Part shown: positions 20,983-34,043 of the stretch, piece by piece
Position numbering within the stretch: position 1 is the stretch's first letter
How the letters are laid out: the number at the start of each line of letters is the position of its first letter
Source of the DNA: Acorus gramineus
Lineage: Eukaryota; Streptophyta; Magnoliopsida; Acorales; Acoraceae
NCBI GenBank assembly: GCA_030737835.1
Contig: JAUJYN010000027.1
Span: 1,426,001-1,490,000, forward strand
Length of the DNA stretch: 64,000 bases
Direction: 5' to 3'
Translations under genes and position numbers: made by a program
Notes under the pieces: generated by a model
The model's database searches: none
What the model saw: only the letters and a program-made list of their open reading frames with translations
What the model was told of the DNA's origin: nothing

Positions 20983-22265
20983 TGTTGTGCCTGTGTCATT
21001 TGGAGCGCTCCGATTGAAAATTTGGTTACATAATTTTTTTTCTTTCTCCCAGAAGTTATGTATTTCCAATTTGGTATTTGGATTTGATTTTGTTAAAATC
21101 CCCGATGAAGAGGTTTAAATATGATTTTATTATGAGATGTCCAGTTTTGAGTTAGCTTTCGTACAAAAGTGGAATTAGGGCAGCGCGTCTGGGCGCGCGG
21201 GCAGGCGCGTGGCAGTGCGCCGAGGGTGCTGGGGTGCGTGCGTGTGTGCGTATGCGTGCGTGCGCGTGCGGGGGGCCATGCGTGTGGCTGCCCGAGGGTT
21301 CGGGTAGGTGTCGGGGCACTCGGACTCGCGTGCGTACGTGCGTGCTCGCATGCGTGCGAGTCCGTATGCATGCTTGTCCGAGTATTGGATAGTTCTAATG
21401 ATTTCTATGTGTAAATTGTGTTGTTACTCACCAAGTTGGATGCCCCTGCCTTGCAGATCTCGTCGGATGGGATGGGCGAGGTCCCGGGTCGTATGGTGAG
21501 TGGTTCGATTCCAATCTCCCCCCCCCCCTCTCTAGGGATGCGCTCGACCCGCATAGACGCGCGTCGCGCATCGATGGGGCCCCCTAGCTATAATATGAGG
21601 ATACTATGTAATGCATCATTAATATGATGTAACCATGCCATATTAGACCTGGTATGCTAGGGATATGCATCCGTGATACATGTATAGAGGCCCATACATG
21701 CCTAGACACCATGTCCCTTGATTGGAAAGCCCCGATCTATGCATGTTTCCCATTTAGTTTAATTTAATTAAATCAAAATGAGAGCATATTGTTATAAGCA
21801 TGCCTTAGAGAATATTATAACCTTGTTGTTATAATATATGTTTCCCCGCATCTTAGTTATGCGCCCTGGAGGAATTCTTGAGAATTCATGACATTAGTAG
21901 TGTTAGAAATCGTTGTCGACGGATCCAAGAGGATCGTATACGCGTGAGTAGGCTGTCTTCTCCTTTTGGTTGGATCCGAGTAGGGACTCCCCGGCGTTGG
22001 AAAGCTGACCTGACAGAGGGCTCCTATCTGTAGGTACCTCCGATGCGTCGGACAGTGCTGATCGTGGGAGTATACCAGGTAGAGGCTACGAAGTGTGGGA
22101 GAGGCTACCGGGTGGACCAGGGGTGGAGAGCAGTCTAGTCTGCCCCAAGAGGCCCATGTCACCCCTAAAGGGTGAGGGTGGGGTGGGTCGGCGATGTTAC
22201 GACCCACTAACTTGTGTAGTTACTCCCGTATAGGGACTATGACTATTTTAAGGTTAATATGAGTG
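20983..22265 (+). mobile_element. LTR-C, incomplete, inserted in gag
   Basis: Starts TGTTGTGCCTGTGTCATTTG at 20983, directly after gag sequence that reads TTCTA, and ends within the LTR body. It includes a short CpG tract (about 21178-21380), TTGCAGATCT (near 21454), GTGAGTGG (near 21494), stem-loop and the GAATTCTTGAGAATTC dyad. It is incomplete, so no target duplication can be checked. Confidence 0.75.
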
Positions 22266-22279
22266 TGGACAAAATTTCC

Positions 22280-22292
22280 TCAAGGGGAAGAA
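22280..22292 (+). other. Polypurine tract
   Basis: CAAGGGGAAGAA directly before the 3' LTR start at 22293. It matches the polypurine position at 26635-26646 of the older element. Confidence 0.8.
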
Positions 22293-24852
22293 TGTTATAT
22301 ATGTGTCACTTTTAGCCTTTTGGTCACCTATGGGACATTTCTGGCCGTTTTCCAATTTTTCTTTTTCGATCGGAACCGCTAAAATTTTGGACGTTTAGCT
22401 ATCTTCATGAGCTTGAGAACTCCGATTGAAAATCTAACTGCACATTATGTGTCCTGGTGCCATTTCGAGCCACCCATGAAAATTTCATCGAATTCCGGTA
22501 ATGTTTTAGAATTTGGCAGTTCTGAATCGTATCCGGGTTTTGACCGAGTGGGAATGTCAAGGGGGGACTTGACCAAGTCAAAGAAGACTTGGACCAAGTC
22601 AAATTTGACCATTGACTTGGTCAAATGGTTTTGTTTTTTTGTGTGGTTGGGTTGACTCAAAGTCAATCCCCACCAACCCAAATTGTTCCAAGTGTGTGAG
22701 TGTGTGTGTGTGTGTGTGTGGCCCTATTTGTGGGCGTCTCCCCCTTAGTCCCCATCTCCATCTCTCTCACTCACTCCATCCCCCTCTCCCTCTTCTTATT
22801 TGCTTCCATTAGAGGTAGTAGAAGGAGAAGAAAAAGAAAACCCTAGAAGGGAAAAAGAAAGGTATGTGTGTGATCTACCTTTGTATGGTTTTTGTTTTGA
22901 TTTCCCCTTTCTCTACCTCCCTCTCATGGCTTTCCCCCACCCCTGTTTTCAGCCATCTTTAGGCCTTGTGAGTGGCTGAGGTGGTGGTGGTCTTGGTGGT
23001 GGCGGTTGTGGTGGTTTGGTGCGCGAAGGGCACCCGAGCTTCCTCCCTTTTCCTTCCCCTCCTTGTTGGTAAGTCTTCCTCCTCCCTTAGCTTGTTTAGA
23101 TGATTGATTAGGGTGTTTAGGTGGTTATGCATTCTTTGCATAGGAGGGGGTGTGGGTGGGCTAAAAAGGGGGTGGAAGGGGCTCGGGCGCGCGTGCGTTG
23201 CGCGCGCAGACGGGTGCGCGCGCGTACGCGCAGACGAGCGGGCGTGCGCGCGGGGGCGCAGTGCCCGCGGGTACGCGATGGGCTGGACACGCGGGGGCGT
23301 GCGAGCATGCGCGCGCGCGCGGCAGCGCGTCTGGGCGCGTGGGCAGGGGCGCAGCAGTGCGCCAGGGGCGCTAGGGCGCATGCGTGCGTGCGCATTGGTG
23401 CGTGCGCGTGCGGGGGGCCATGCGTATGGGTGCCCGAGGGTTCAGGAGGGTGTCGGGGCACTCGGACTCGCGTGCGTACGTGCGTGCTCGCATGCGTGCG
23501 AGTCTGTATGCATGCTTGTCCGAGTATTGGGTATTTCTAGTAAATTTCGTGTGTATTTGTGTAGTTTACTCACCATATTGAATGCCCATGTCTTGCAGAT
23601 CTTGACGGACGGTCACGCAACGACCCGGGTTTCAGTGAGTGGGACAATCCAACCCAGTAGGGAGGTGTTCGATGCACGTAGGCGTGCATTGCCCTTCCCT
23701 GGGGCACCATAATTGTATATTAACTTGTGATAAATGAAAAAAACTTGATGTAACCATGCCACATTAGACCTTGTGTGCTAGGAGTATGCATCCATATATC
23801 ATGTATAGAGACCCATACATGCCTAGACACCATGTTCCATGATTGGAAAGCCCGATCTATGCATGCTTCCCATTTAGTTTAATTTAATTAAATCAAAATG
23901 AGAACATATTGTTATAAGCATGCCTTAGGGAATATTATAACCTTGTGGTTATGATATATGTTTCCCCGCATCTTAGTTATGTGCCCTGGAGGAATTTTTG
24001 AGAATTCATGACATTAGTAGTGTTACAAATCGTTGTCGACGGATCCAAGAGGATCGTATCCGTGTGAGTAGGCTGTCTTCTCCCTTTGGTTGGATCCGAT
24101 TAGGGACTCCCTGGCGTTGGAAAGCTGACCTAACAGAGGGCTCCCATCTGTAGGTACCTCCGATGCGTCGGACAGTGCTGATCGTGGGAGTATACTAGGT
24201 AGAGGCTACGGAGTGTGGGAGAGGCTACCGGGTGGACCAAGGGAGGAGAGCAGTCTAGTCTGAAAAGGCCCATGTCACCCCCTTAAAGGGTGAGGGTGAG
24301 GGTGGGGTGGGTTGGCGATGTTACGACCCACTAACTTGTGTAGTTGCTCCCGTTTAGGAACTATAATTATTTAAGGTTAATATGAGTTGTGTTGCATAGA
24401 TTGTGCCATTCACTGAGCGTGTGGCTCACCCCTCGCATATTCTTTTCCTCCAGTTGTATCTGAGTCGGATCTGAAAGAGGAGCTCCCCGAGGCATCACAG
24501 CAGTAGCGGAGCAGCGTCACGTTTTGGGTTCTGCGAGTGAGAGGCCATCAGCATCCCCTTCTTGATTGTATGTATTGTTATCCGTGCTTGGGCACACACT
24601 TGTATTTGGCTGTCATTGTTTATATTGGCTCTCACATGACAGTGGATTATGTATTCGGGTCTGTAATATGTCTTTGAATTACAGACTCAGTCGTTTAAGC
24701 TTCCGCTATATGTATATATATTATGTCAGCTACATTATTGTCTGTGTTGTCATTTTCGATGTTGGTTAGAGTATTTTATTGATCTCCTGTATAGACTGCT
24801 GATATTATATATATTTGCCACGTATCGGGGACGGCTGCCCTGGGGCGTGACA
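22293..24852 (+). mobile_element. 3' LTR of the LTR-A element
   Basis: Complete, from TGTTATATATGTGTCAC to GGGGCGTGACA (2,560 bp). It is followed directly by older plus-strand Gypsy pol sequence, the insertion host. It carries the same intron-like boundaries, dyad, stem-loop and G-rich block as its partner. Confidence 0.92.
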
Positions 24853-26646
24853 GACCTATCTCTGGCGGCATGTGAAGCACAATTGTGGATACTGTCGTGT
24901 TTTGCCCCACATTGGTCGCAAATAAGGAGACGCGATGCTAACGTTCGTGATGGGACTCAACCGCCTTATCAGATAGATGACGTCGCATAGGCATTGTCGA
25001 GGTTCGACGACCCCCCTTATTGCGTGTCTTGTGGATTAAGTGCGGTTGAGCGGCTTACCAAGCGTGTAAGTGTCATCATGAGCGCCAGCCATGCTCGAGG
25101 AGCAGAATCTGGACTTAATTGTTCGAGGTATTGTTTGATCTTTCTGTGAGGATTGAAGATCAGGTACCCCCCTTGCTGTGAATTGATGATCTATTTGACC
25201 AGCTCTGGGAGCGAGTGTCTTCTGTTAGATCAATCTTCGCACAAGGGTACCACAAGTTGGAGATCCGGGAGTTGGACATCCTGTAGATGGCCTTTCGTGA
25301 CCGTTTCGGGCACTACGAGTTTTAAGTACTGCTGTCGGGGTTGACGAATGCGCCGGGTGCCTTCATGGATCTCAAAAGTTTTATTGGGCGTCCGTGGACT
25401 ACTTTGGGGTAGTCTTCATTGAGATTGCTAGTGGTGTGATGAAAAGTTGATATGGGTGACCTTGTTTCCCCAGGCTGACATGCCCTCAGGCAAAGTTCGA
25501 GAATCATCATCGAGTTGGAAAGCGTTAGTCCATGGAGATTCCTCAGTGGACGTGGGAGTGGGTTTATCAGGGATTGTTGAGGACTCGCAAAAGTCACTTT
25601 CGAGTCGCGACGCCGTCTAGGTGATCATTGACCGACTGACTAGGTCCGCATTTCCTTCCCTAACCTGACTGATTGAGTCTCTGGACTCCTTGACGTGGGT
25701 TTCCACCTTCGCGATTGTTCGTCTTCATGGCACTCCGGTCGGCGCTATTACAGGTTGAGACGCGAGGGTTACTTGGAGGTTGTGGTGCTGCCTTGGTAGG
25801 CTTTGGCGCGAGCCTCCATTTAAGTATAGCGTTTCATCGCCGATGGACAGCCAGACAAAGAGGACGATTTAGACCTTGGAGGACATGCTAAGTGCCTGCG
25901 TGCTCGATGATGAGGGCAGTTGGGTGAGGCACCACCCATTTGTTGGGGTATGCCTGCAAGACGGCTGCCATTCGAGCATCCAGATGGATCTGTGAAAGGC
26001 ACTCTACAGGCGCAATTTTATACCTCCCTTGTGTTGGGACGGTTGAGGAGCGCCAGTTGGAGGGGCCACAAGTTAGTTGTTTGACCTTGCGGTGGCTAGG
26101 TTGGTTCGTGTGTGCATCTGCACCTCCCAGAACCGACAGAAGGGCTACGCAGGTCATCGTCGCCAGGAGCTTACCTTTGGGTTTGGCGACCATGTTTTTG
26201 TGAAGGTGTCCCAGTTTAAGGGCATCCTCTGTTTCGACGTTCGGGGCAAGCTGAGTTGGCTCTTCAATGGGATTGTTTCTCGTCATTGAGTGGATTGGGG
26301 AGGTGGCTTGTCATGTAGCCTTTCCCCCACAGCTGGCTCATGCCCACGACGTCGTCCTTGTCTCATGGCCGAGGCGTTATGTCCAAGATCCTGCTCATGT
26401 CACTCCGTTCGACCGTCTCATTCTCGAGCTGGATTTGTCATTCGTGGAGTAGTGGATCGAGGTCAGAGACTAGCATGAGAAGAGGCTCCACGCTAAGACT
26501 GTTCCCTTGATTGCAGTGTGTCGGTAGCGCCAGTCTGGTGCATAGACCACTTGGGAACAAAAGGTCTATGCATGATACTTGCTATATTCGGTCTTCCCTT
26601 TGGGTTTCCTTAAATTTCGAGGACTAAATTTCCTAAGGGGGGAGAA
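24853..26646 (+). pseudogene. pol: RT to integrase remnant of an older Gypsy element
   Basis: Recognisable pieces come in the usual Gypsy order: RT-like words near 25185-25400, a stretch like the RNase H-integrase linker and integrase core near 25490-25900 (rough equivalents of the WTWEW and DRLTRSAHFLP stretches), then HPQTDGQ-like sequence, and the integrase C-terminal part near 26110-26450 (KGYAGHRRQELTFGFGDHVF is clear). Integrase would insert the DNA copy and RT would make it. The coding frame has many breaks, so this is an old fossil. The first ~300 bp are not identifiable. It continues into a polypurine tract and 3' LTR. Confidence 0.8.
26635..26646 (+). other. Polypurine tract
   Basis: AAGGGGGGAGAA immediately before the LTR-B start TGTTATGCC at 26647. 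This fixes the 3' LTR border of the older element. Confidence 0.85.
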
Positions 26647-27061
26647 TGTTATGCCTATATCATTTGGAGCCATTTCGGTTAAGCCTTGGTCACTTCTGGG
26701 TCATTCAGGGCCTTTTTAATTTTTCGATCGGAGCCACTAAAATTTTGGCTTTTAGCCACCTGCGGGAGTTAGAGTACTCTGATTGGAAATTTGACTGCAT
26801 ATTATGGGTCCTGGTACCGTTTAGTATTACCCATAAAAATTTCATCGAATTCCGGTAACGTTTGGAAAAATATGCAGTTCCTAATCGTATCCGGATTTTC
26901 GAGAGTTCCTGGTTTGATTAGGCGAACAGTGTGAGATATTTTGGTGAATGTGGTGACCTTGGGTAACCTTACCCCCCTTTGCTTAGTGGTGAAGGAACCA
27001 CTTGGTTATTTGGTTTGTTAGTGGGTGAGTTTAGGTTAGGTTCAACCCCCTCATTTTTCCA
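26647..27061 (+). mobile_element. 3' LTR-B, first ~415 bp
   Basis: Matches 36861-37275 almost base for base (ATTTGGAGCCATTTCGG, GATCGGAGCC, TTCATCGAATTCCGGTAACG). It ends where a minus-strand CpG-rich tract begins. Confidence 0.85.
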
Positions 27062-28191
27062 TTACCGCACCTAGGCACAGTGCCCAAGCGCCCTGCCTGC
27101 GCGCGCGCACGCTTGCGCGCACGCCCGCGCGAACCCGCGCGCACTCCCGCGCGAACCCCCTCGCACCCCCGCTCGCGCCTGCACCCGCGCGCGACTGCGC
27201 CCACTTGCGCTCGCCTGCGCGCTCACGCTCGCAGACTGCGCCCAGCGCGCACCCAAGCCATCGTAACCTCATTTTAACCCCTCCCAACCCCTCACACACA
27301 CCCTAACACCTCTACCTAGCATGCATGACTTTCCCACAATCCCCCTTCAAGCCAAGAAAACCAAGAAAAAGGAGGGGAGGAGCTCACCTTGGGAGGGAAA
27401 AGAAAGGGAGAGTTTCGGGGGCCCTTCGCGCACCGAAACGCTGCCACCGGAACCACCACCTCCACTCAGCCTCCTCATGGCAGCAAAAAAGGGGGGGGGG
27501 AGAACATGCAAAAAGGGAGCTTGATATAGAGGGGAGAACAACAAACAACACACAAACACAAAGATCCACCACCACTAGCACCTCCACCTTCTCCTCTCAT
27601 TGAATCATTTTATCAAACACCTAGGGGGAGGGGTTTGAAAAGAGAGGAGAGACCAGAAGAGGCTGGTCGTGGAAGTGAGAGGGAGAGAGAGAGAGAGAGA
27701 GCCTTTTTAGCACACAAATATCTAAAGGGGAAAAGACCTAGTCGCCCTTCGACTAGAAATTCTGCGCAAGCTTCACTGGAACAGCCATAACTTCCCCGAT
27801 ACAGCTCCGAATTGCTTGATTCTAAGACCGATGGAAAGCTAAGAAGATTATCTACAACTTTCATGTTTATGCCATGATCAGATAATCCCTCTAGCTAATC
27901 CGAAATTAGAGCTAAACATTGAGTAGGGCTGCTGCCAGAATTCCATCCCCGGGGTATACTTGGAAAAATACCCATAACTTTTACTACAAGAATCCAGTTG
28001 ATCTAATTCTACTTCTGTGCGAAAGCTAACTCAAAACTGGACATCTCATAATAAAATCATAATTAAACCTCTTCATCTTGGATTTTAACAAAATCAAATC
28101 CAAATACCAAATCAGGAATACATAACTTAGAGAAAAAAAATTATGTACCCAAATCTTCAAACAGAGCGCTCCAAATGACACAGACCCAACA
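27062..28191 (-). mobile_element. LTR-C, 5' part
   Basis: On the minus strand it starts at 28191 (TGTTGGGTCTGTGTCATTTG), with the LTR-C U3 (CAGTTTTGAGTTAGCTTTCG, CCGGGGATGG), a (GA)n stretch near 27680, donor-like GGTGAGCTCC near 27385, and a CpG-rich tract at 27066-27245. The 3' half is absent. To its right lies a different minus LTR segment. Confidence 0.8.
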
Positions 28192-28575
28192 TGGAAACCA
28201 ATCACCATTACAACTGTTCAATACTAAAGCAATTTCCTTTCAAGGAAAAACATGGGTGGAAACCCCAATGGATAACAAGGTCACGCGACTGCGCGACAAA
28301 ACCTCACCCTCACTCTCAGAGGAGAGACCATACCGTTGGTCAAAGAGACGCGGAATTACTGGTCTATACAACACTCCTGGATAATCAGACCCAACAACTA
28401 TGGGAAAGGATGAAAGACGAATGGGTCACGTGGCGGCGTTACTTCACTTCATCCTCACCCTCACCCTAAGGGTGAAACATGAATGTCGGAAGAAAGCCTT
28501 TTGTTCTACACCCTTCGTCATCTGATAGCCCTCTCCCATGTAGCCTCTACCTGGTATACTCCCATGATCAGTACA
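28192..28575 (-). mobile_element. LTR-B/C segment, first of three pieces
   Basis: Minus-strand LTR middle sequence (GGTATGGTCTCT, GTGAGGGT and GATC...GGGAGTATACC words). It continues at 36804 after the AT-rich element and again at 40443 after the solo LTR-B. Bases 28571-28575 (GTACA) are the duplicated target. Confidence 0.8.
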
Positions 28576-30834
28576 TGTAACGCCCCACATTTACCTAACC
28601 GTTTATCGGACGGTAAATGCGTCGCTACTAAATTTAATCTAAATATAAGACAAAAATTTGCAGCTCTTTTTTTTTTATGATAACAATATAATAAAACAGA
28701 TGATAATAAATATAAATAATATCCAATGTTTTTAAATCACCAATGGTCTTACAAAATATCAGAGTTTTGCGGAAACAAGATACTAAAAGGAAATACACAA
28801 TAAACCACCCCTGTGGGAGCCATCTAAACTGAACAAACCCAAATAGTCGATCGTGACTATAATTCACATTTGAACCACTACTTCGAAGATATTCATGAAA
28901 GATGCGAAAAGCCCAAACTTCAATTTGATCCTCGAAATATGCGATACCTGGTTATGAAACAACCAGCCCATATCGAAAAGGGTGAGCAATTAACTCAGTG
29001 AATAAGCCCATTGACAAATTACTTCACGTGACAGTTATATATAAAAATAAGTTATATAAAATTCAGAATTTCTTTTAATAAATCTTTTATTTTATTAAAT
29101 CGATTTAAAATCATGAACTTAAAAAAAAACATTTTAATGCAAGCACATGGCCCAATCCTTGGCCCACACAAGAAAAAGCATGAGAGTTAAATGATACAAT
29201 CATATATATACATAACATAAAGTTATATTAAAAACAAGAATTTCCTTTAATAAATCAATATAAATTCATGAGCTTAAAAAAATATATATTTTAAAGCAAT
29301 CATGTGGCCCAATCCTTGGCCCACGTTGTAGAAATCATGAGGTTTAAATGATATGACCGGGTCGGGTTCTTAATCGGAAGAACCGTTTCCCCAAAATAGG
29401 TGTGCCAAGCCCCAAGCGACTAAATCGCTCAAAAAGCTCCCTCGAGGAGACGTCGGATCTAGAAGACGCTGATGGGTCGCCGCTGCCATCACTACGAGAA
29501 CACCAGCACAGGATGCCCCGGTTGCTGCAAACTCCAAACAAAGGAATCCGCCGCTACAAGGAATGCTTTACCACACCCCTCACCGATCTTGGGACTCTTC
29601 GAGTCCTAGACCTTCCTCCCCAAAGGCGAAATACAACGGGGGGATTTATTCCTGAAATATGCTATGATGTGCATCTTAATAAAATCACCTAGGACTAGGT
29701 TGTCTCCACTAGTCCTAAATTTTTCCAAAAATATCAAAAATGATAATCCTTAATCCAAATGTTATTTCAAAAACATAAGCATTAGAAAATGTATTACATT
29801 AATTCTTGAAACATGAATAGCATAATACATGCTATTTTAAATGACATAATGAATGAATTAAATCATGCAATTTTATTTAATAAAAATGAAATTTGACCAA
29901 TATGAAAAAAATATGCAAATCATGCAAATTTATCACAATAAATATCATTGGCATATGAAATTCAGCGTTATAGAGCAAAAGCTCACATGAAATAAATCGA
30001 TAAGCCCACTCACCTCGAATGGACCCTAGGTCCGGAGAATGAAGCCCGCAACAAAATTTACAACCTAGATGAACCAAATAAATTATTAATTAAAACCTAT
30101 AATTCAAGCCTAGACCTAATTTCTCTAATCATAATCAATAGGTATAAATCTTTATACCCAATGATCTAAATTTATTCATATAAATCATACAAAAGAAAAT
30201 ATAATAGAACCTAAGAAGAAAAATAAAAACCTATTTACCATCTAACCAAACACTAAAAGACAAAACCAGAAAAGATAAAACACAGAAAAAGACAATATCC
30301 AGAAAATTCAAAATAATAATAAAATAACAAAAATTGATATAATAACATGAAAACATACATTTTTCTCTATAAAAATAAACTATTAATTAGTAAAAGTTGA
30401 AAGCAAATAAAACTTATCATCTTATGGATTTGTATAAATCATAAAACTAGTATGATAAATTAAAAACTCATAGTTTAATAATCTAAACACATATCTATTC
30501 TTTAAAATAAATGATAAATCAAAACCCTAAGTTTATGAAGACTCAAAAATCCAAATACCTAACATAGATCTAATAATAATAAATTATAGATCAAAACCCT
30601 TGTTTTTTTATTTATAAAATCATAAAAATCTAACAACATGAACGTATATATATCAAAACTCTAATTTGATCAAAAACTAAAAATCCCATAACATAAAAAT
30701 ATATTTAACCATGAAAATAAATCAAAACCCTAATTTTATTTAAAAAAAAAGAAGACTTAATAACCTAAACATAAATCTAATATCACTAATAAATAACAAT
30801 AATTTAAAAGAAAATCAATAGCCAAGAAGAGTAC

Positions 30835-30856
30835 CTCTCTCTCTCTCTCTCTCTCT
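30835..30856 (-). repeat. (GA)n microsatellite downstream of the LTR-E promoter
   Basis: Eleven CT units on the plus strand, repeated at 36306-36327 in the other LTR. GAGA runs just after the start site are common in plant leaders. Confidence 0.8.
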
Positions 30857-30906
30857 GCCGAATAGAATACACAGCCGCACACATATTTTTTTTTCTTTCA
30901 CCCCAA

Positions 30907-30916
30907 CATATATAAT
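30907..30916 (-). promoter_or_regulatory. Candidate TATA box of LTR-E
   Basis: ATTATATATG on the minus strand, with an identical site at 36377-36386 in the 5' LTR. It lies upstream of the (GA)n run. Position and motif only. Confidence 0.5.
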
Positions 30917-31327
30917 TAGATATCTAAACCTAACAAAATTACAAACTGGCCCTGGATTGTTTTGGATTTACAAATAGGTCCCTATATGAATTACAGATAA
31001 GTCATTGCATCTTATTACAAGAAATTCATAATTCAAAGCTAAGTCCCTGAAAATAAATAATAATGAAATCTCAAAACTTAATCTTTTGAGCTCTAAAATT
31101 TTATAAAATTGTAACCATTTAAAACCTTGAAAATCTTCGAAAGAAAATATATACAATTTTTAAAATGAACAAATAGTATTTAAAATTGCAAACTAAAATG
31201 GGCCCATAAGGATACACTAAATGGGCCAAAATTTAAAAACACACAAATTACAATAATTTTAATTCAAATATCCTATTTATATATTTAAATCAAATATATA
31301 AATAAGAGAAAATGCACAGGTGTTACA

Positions 31328-31342
31328 TACTTCCCCCCTTTA
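31328..31342 (-). other. Polypurine tract of LTR-E element
   Basis: AAAGGGGGGAAGTA on the minus strand, directly before the 3' LTR. Preceded by GGACTAAATTCC, like the GGACTAAATTTCC before the LTR-B polypurine tract at 26621-26634. This suggests a common ancestry. Confidence 0.85.
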
Positions 31343-34028
31343 GGAATTTAGTCCTCTAAATTCAGGGGAGAACACAAAATAAAAGATATATGACATCCAA
31401 TGATAACAATCATCCAACCAATAGTTGTAAGAGTAGTCTTACAATTTTAACTCATAACAACATCAATACAATCATTTTACTAGTAGGGTTACACGTCCGT
31501 GTAATACCTAACAAGCACAATAATATAGAAAATGGTATAAGAATCCAACTTATACCCACAAACAATCAAACAAATGGACATCCATACAATAATTATATAA
31601 GTCGGCTTACAAATCCAACTCATACCTAACAAGCTCAATAATATGAAAAAAATGGTATAAGATTCTAACTTATACCCTACAAACAATATTCAATTAAATG
31701 CACAAGCAAAACTATCAATGCTCTGCATTAAAGTTTCAATCAATATCAATACAAGTGACATACAATCACACAACAAAATAATCATATAAATTATACCCAC
31801 AATTCTTCCGCTGCGCCACTCTACTAGTGACCCAAATCACAGTGGATGAACTTATACATCACAAACAATGATAACAATCATTTGCAATAATTAAACGTAT
31901 ATGTCAAATCCACCCATTCTTCACATCATAGGTGTTATAACTCATACAACATAAGCAAAAGGCAAACAATACAATAAAAATATACAAGTCAAGCTCACCC
32001 ATGTCCTATACTATGGGTGATTCCATTTGCACAGAACAAGCAAAGACATTACAAGCAACCAAATGCATAAGCCAAGCCCACCTATGTCCCATACAATGCA
32101 AACATTGACAATAGCAAAAAAAACAATCACGTCAAACAATTTCATACATAATTGTACAAGTTAGGCTCATCTACGTCCCATACCATAAATGATCAAACTT
32201 GTATCGTCAACATAGGGCAATAATAATGACAACAAGATGAAACTAAAGATATTTACAATCTTTAGAATTTATCTATATAAGAAAACCATCTGCTGACATG
32301 GACATTCACGGATTGATTGAACCATCTGTGACATTATACAAAACCTGAAAAGCATCCTAATAAAATTGTGGGTACATGGCCATATTGAACAATTTGAAAA
32401 TATCAGTTGTTAAGATATGCCTCTCATGTGAGCATGCTTCAACGTATATTTAGTATGAGCTATCATCCACCACATATGCTCTTACATAGAATATCCACTA
32501 ATAAGAATGCAAATCCTATATGCATCAATCCTAATTGACCCAACTCATCCTAGGCTTCAAAGGAATGACTCTCATACTGGCTTATCTTGAGGCTCTAAGA
32601 AAATAATAATTTACAATGAACCCAAATAACTAAGCTCTATAAGATAGGGTATCCAAAAACTCAAGTGGGATGTCCTAAGATCCAATAATGCAATCTAAAC
32701 TCTTAAAGATATAGCTAGATTTATATGCATGCTAAATGCATATAAACCTGAATTTACAAGATGCAATATCGATATGCATAGCATAAAGTAGAAAAATATT
32801 TAACATATTAAATATTGTATATATAAAAATTAAACCTTCATGATAGACAAGTATAAATAATGTATTAAAAGAATTTAAAGCTCATTCCATTTAATATATA
32901 GCATAATAAATTTATAAGCCGTGTAAATTATATATAGAGAGTTATATTGTAATAAAATTAATGTAATAAATATGTAGAGAGTTGAATTAAGAAAGATCTA
33001 GTAATATCTTTATTTTTGAATTATTAAGATTTGAATATATCGATATGATTTACTTAAATTTGACTTTGAAAACTAAAAATATAATTACAATTTATATAAA
33101 TATGATTTGAAATCTTTCATTTAAATAAATAAATAAACATGAGTAACCGCTAAATTTATGGCAAGGTAAAAACGTGTATATATATATAAAAAAATATGGG
33201 TCACTTCCCCTTTAATAAGAAATCAATAGATTTAGGCTCTAGGGTAACCAAAATAATCAAATAATTTTTTTTTTTTTATAGACCAATATAATCTCCTTAG
33301 GATGATCAAACTTAAGTCCTAAACTTCACAGGCTAACTAAGCTTAGGCTCATAGAAAATCAAGAATGGGATCGATAGAAAACTCGATGTCACGATCATGA
33401 GAAGACAGGACAATTCATCTGGAAATACCTCAAGAAATTAAGATACAATAGGAGTTATACTAACTTAGGCCTTCAAGTCCACAGTGATGGCTAGATATCC
33501 CTCAAATTGTTCATCTAGCAATCTCTGAGCATGAGGAGAAAAGACGACTCCGATCGTATATGATCCACCAAAACCCCCAAAGCAGAACGATTGTCAGTTG
33601 AGAATACGAAAGGTCACAACTTTTGAAAAACAATCAACACGTGTAGGCTAACAACAAATCCATGCCAAAGATAACTTTGAAACCAAGAATATCGAGAATG
33701 AAGAGATTAGTAAGCATCTAATGCCCATTGATCTGAACCAAGCAAGAGAGAAAGCGAACCTTGGTGACAACTTGTTCACCGACGACAATCGTTATGTGAA
33801 AAGTAGACATCAAGATTGTAAACTTCTTTACTAAAAGTTTTGCAAATCCAATAAAGTGAATGAATGTGTGGAACCCTAAAAAGAACATACGTTGAATGAC
33901 CTGTAATAGAGACAACACTACAATCCCTTACTGTCATAAAGAAAATCCTAAATGAAATAACAAATGTCACAAATAATAACACCCTTTTTTTTCTAGACAA
34001 AACCCTAACCTAGGCTCCGACAGGACGT
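31343..34028 (-). mobile_element. Interior of LTR-E element, almost non-coding
   Basis: AT-rich sequence with no open frame of useful length. On the minus strand, around 34000-33390, weak resemblance to the Gypsy protease region is visible: a LFDSGATHSF-like stretch, a later GMD-like stretch and FPDEL-like words that normally precede RT. It is badly broken. No RT, RNase H or integrase words were found in the remaining 2 kb, which also holds short direct repeats such as the ones around 31500-31680 (TATAAGAATCCAACTTATACC type). Confidence 0.65.
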
Positions 34029-34041
34029 GGCTCTGATACCA
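34029..34041 (-). other. Primer-binding site of LTR-E element
   Basis: TGGTATCAGAGCC on the minus strand, two bases from the 5' LTR end. tRNA-iMet type. It fixes the element's orientation as minus. Confidence 0.95.
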
Positions 34042-34043
34042 TC

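Larger units (their letters stand above)
17756..24852 (+). mobile_element. LTR-A Gypsy element with two LTRs, mostly lacking its interior
   Basis: The parts in order are: 5' LTR 17756-20245, PBS 20251-20263, gag fragment 20359-20982, an inserted incomplete LTR-C 20983-22265, a polypurine tract ending at 22292, and the 3' LTR 22293-24852. The two LTRs are clearly a pair (same subtype, same CAAGTCAAA-rich U3, same 3' half) but differ by scattered changes and small gaps, so the insertion is not recent. Protease, RT and integrase are absent. It lies within an older plus-strand Gypsy element whose remains flank it on both sides. Confidence 0.85.
28576..31327 (-). mobile_element. LTR-E, left (3') copy
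   Basis: On the minus strand it starts TGTAACACCTGTGC at 31327 and ends GGGGCGTTACA at 28576. It contains a TATA-like ATTATATATG (30907-30916) followed by a (GA)n run (30835-30856) about 50-70 bp downstream, a normal layout for a plant LTR promoter. A 96-codon plus-strand frame at 29402-29692 recurs in the other LTR only because the LTRs are copies. Confidence 0.95.

Noticed and set aside
24853-25150. Host exon upstream of the RT remnant
   Set aside because: No open frame of note and no recognisable protein. More simply a decayed interior of the same Gypsy element.
29402-29692. A 96-codon frame repeated at 34873-35163
   Set aside because: Identical because it lies in the two copies of one LTR. 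No recognisable protein, and the opposite strand is open as well.
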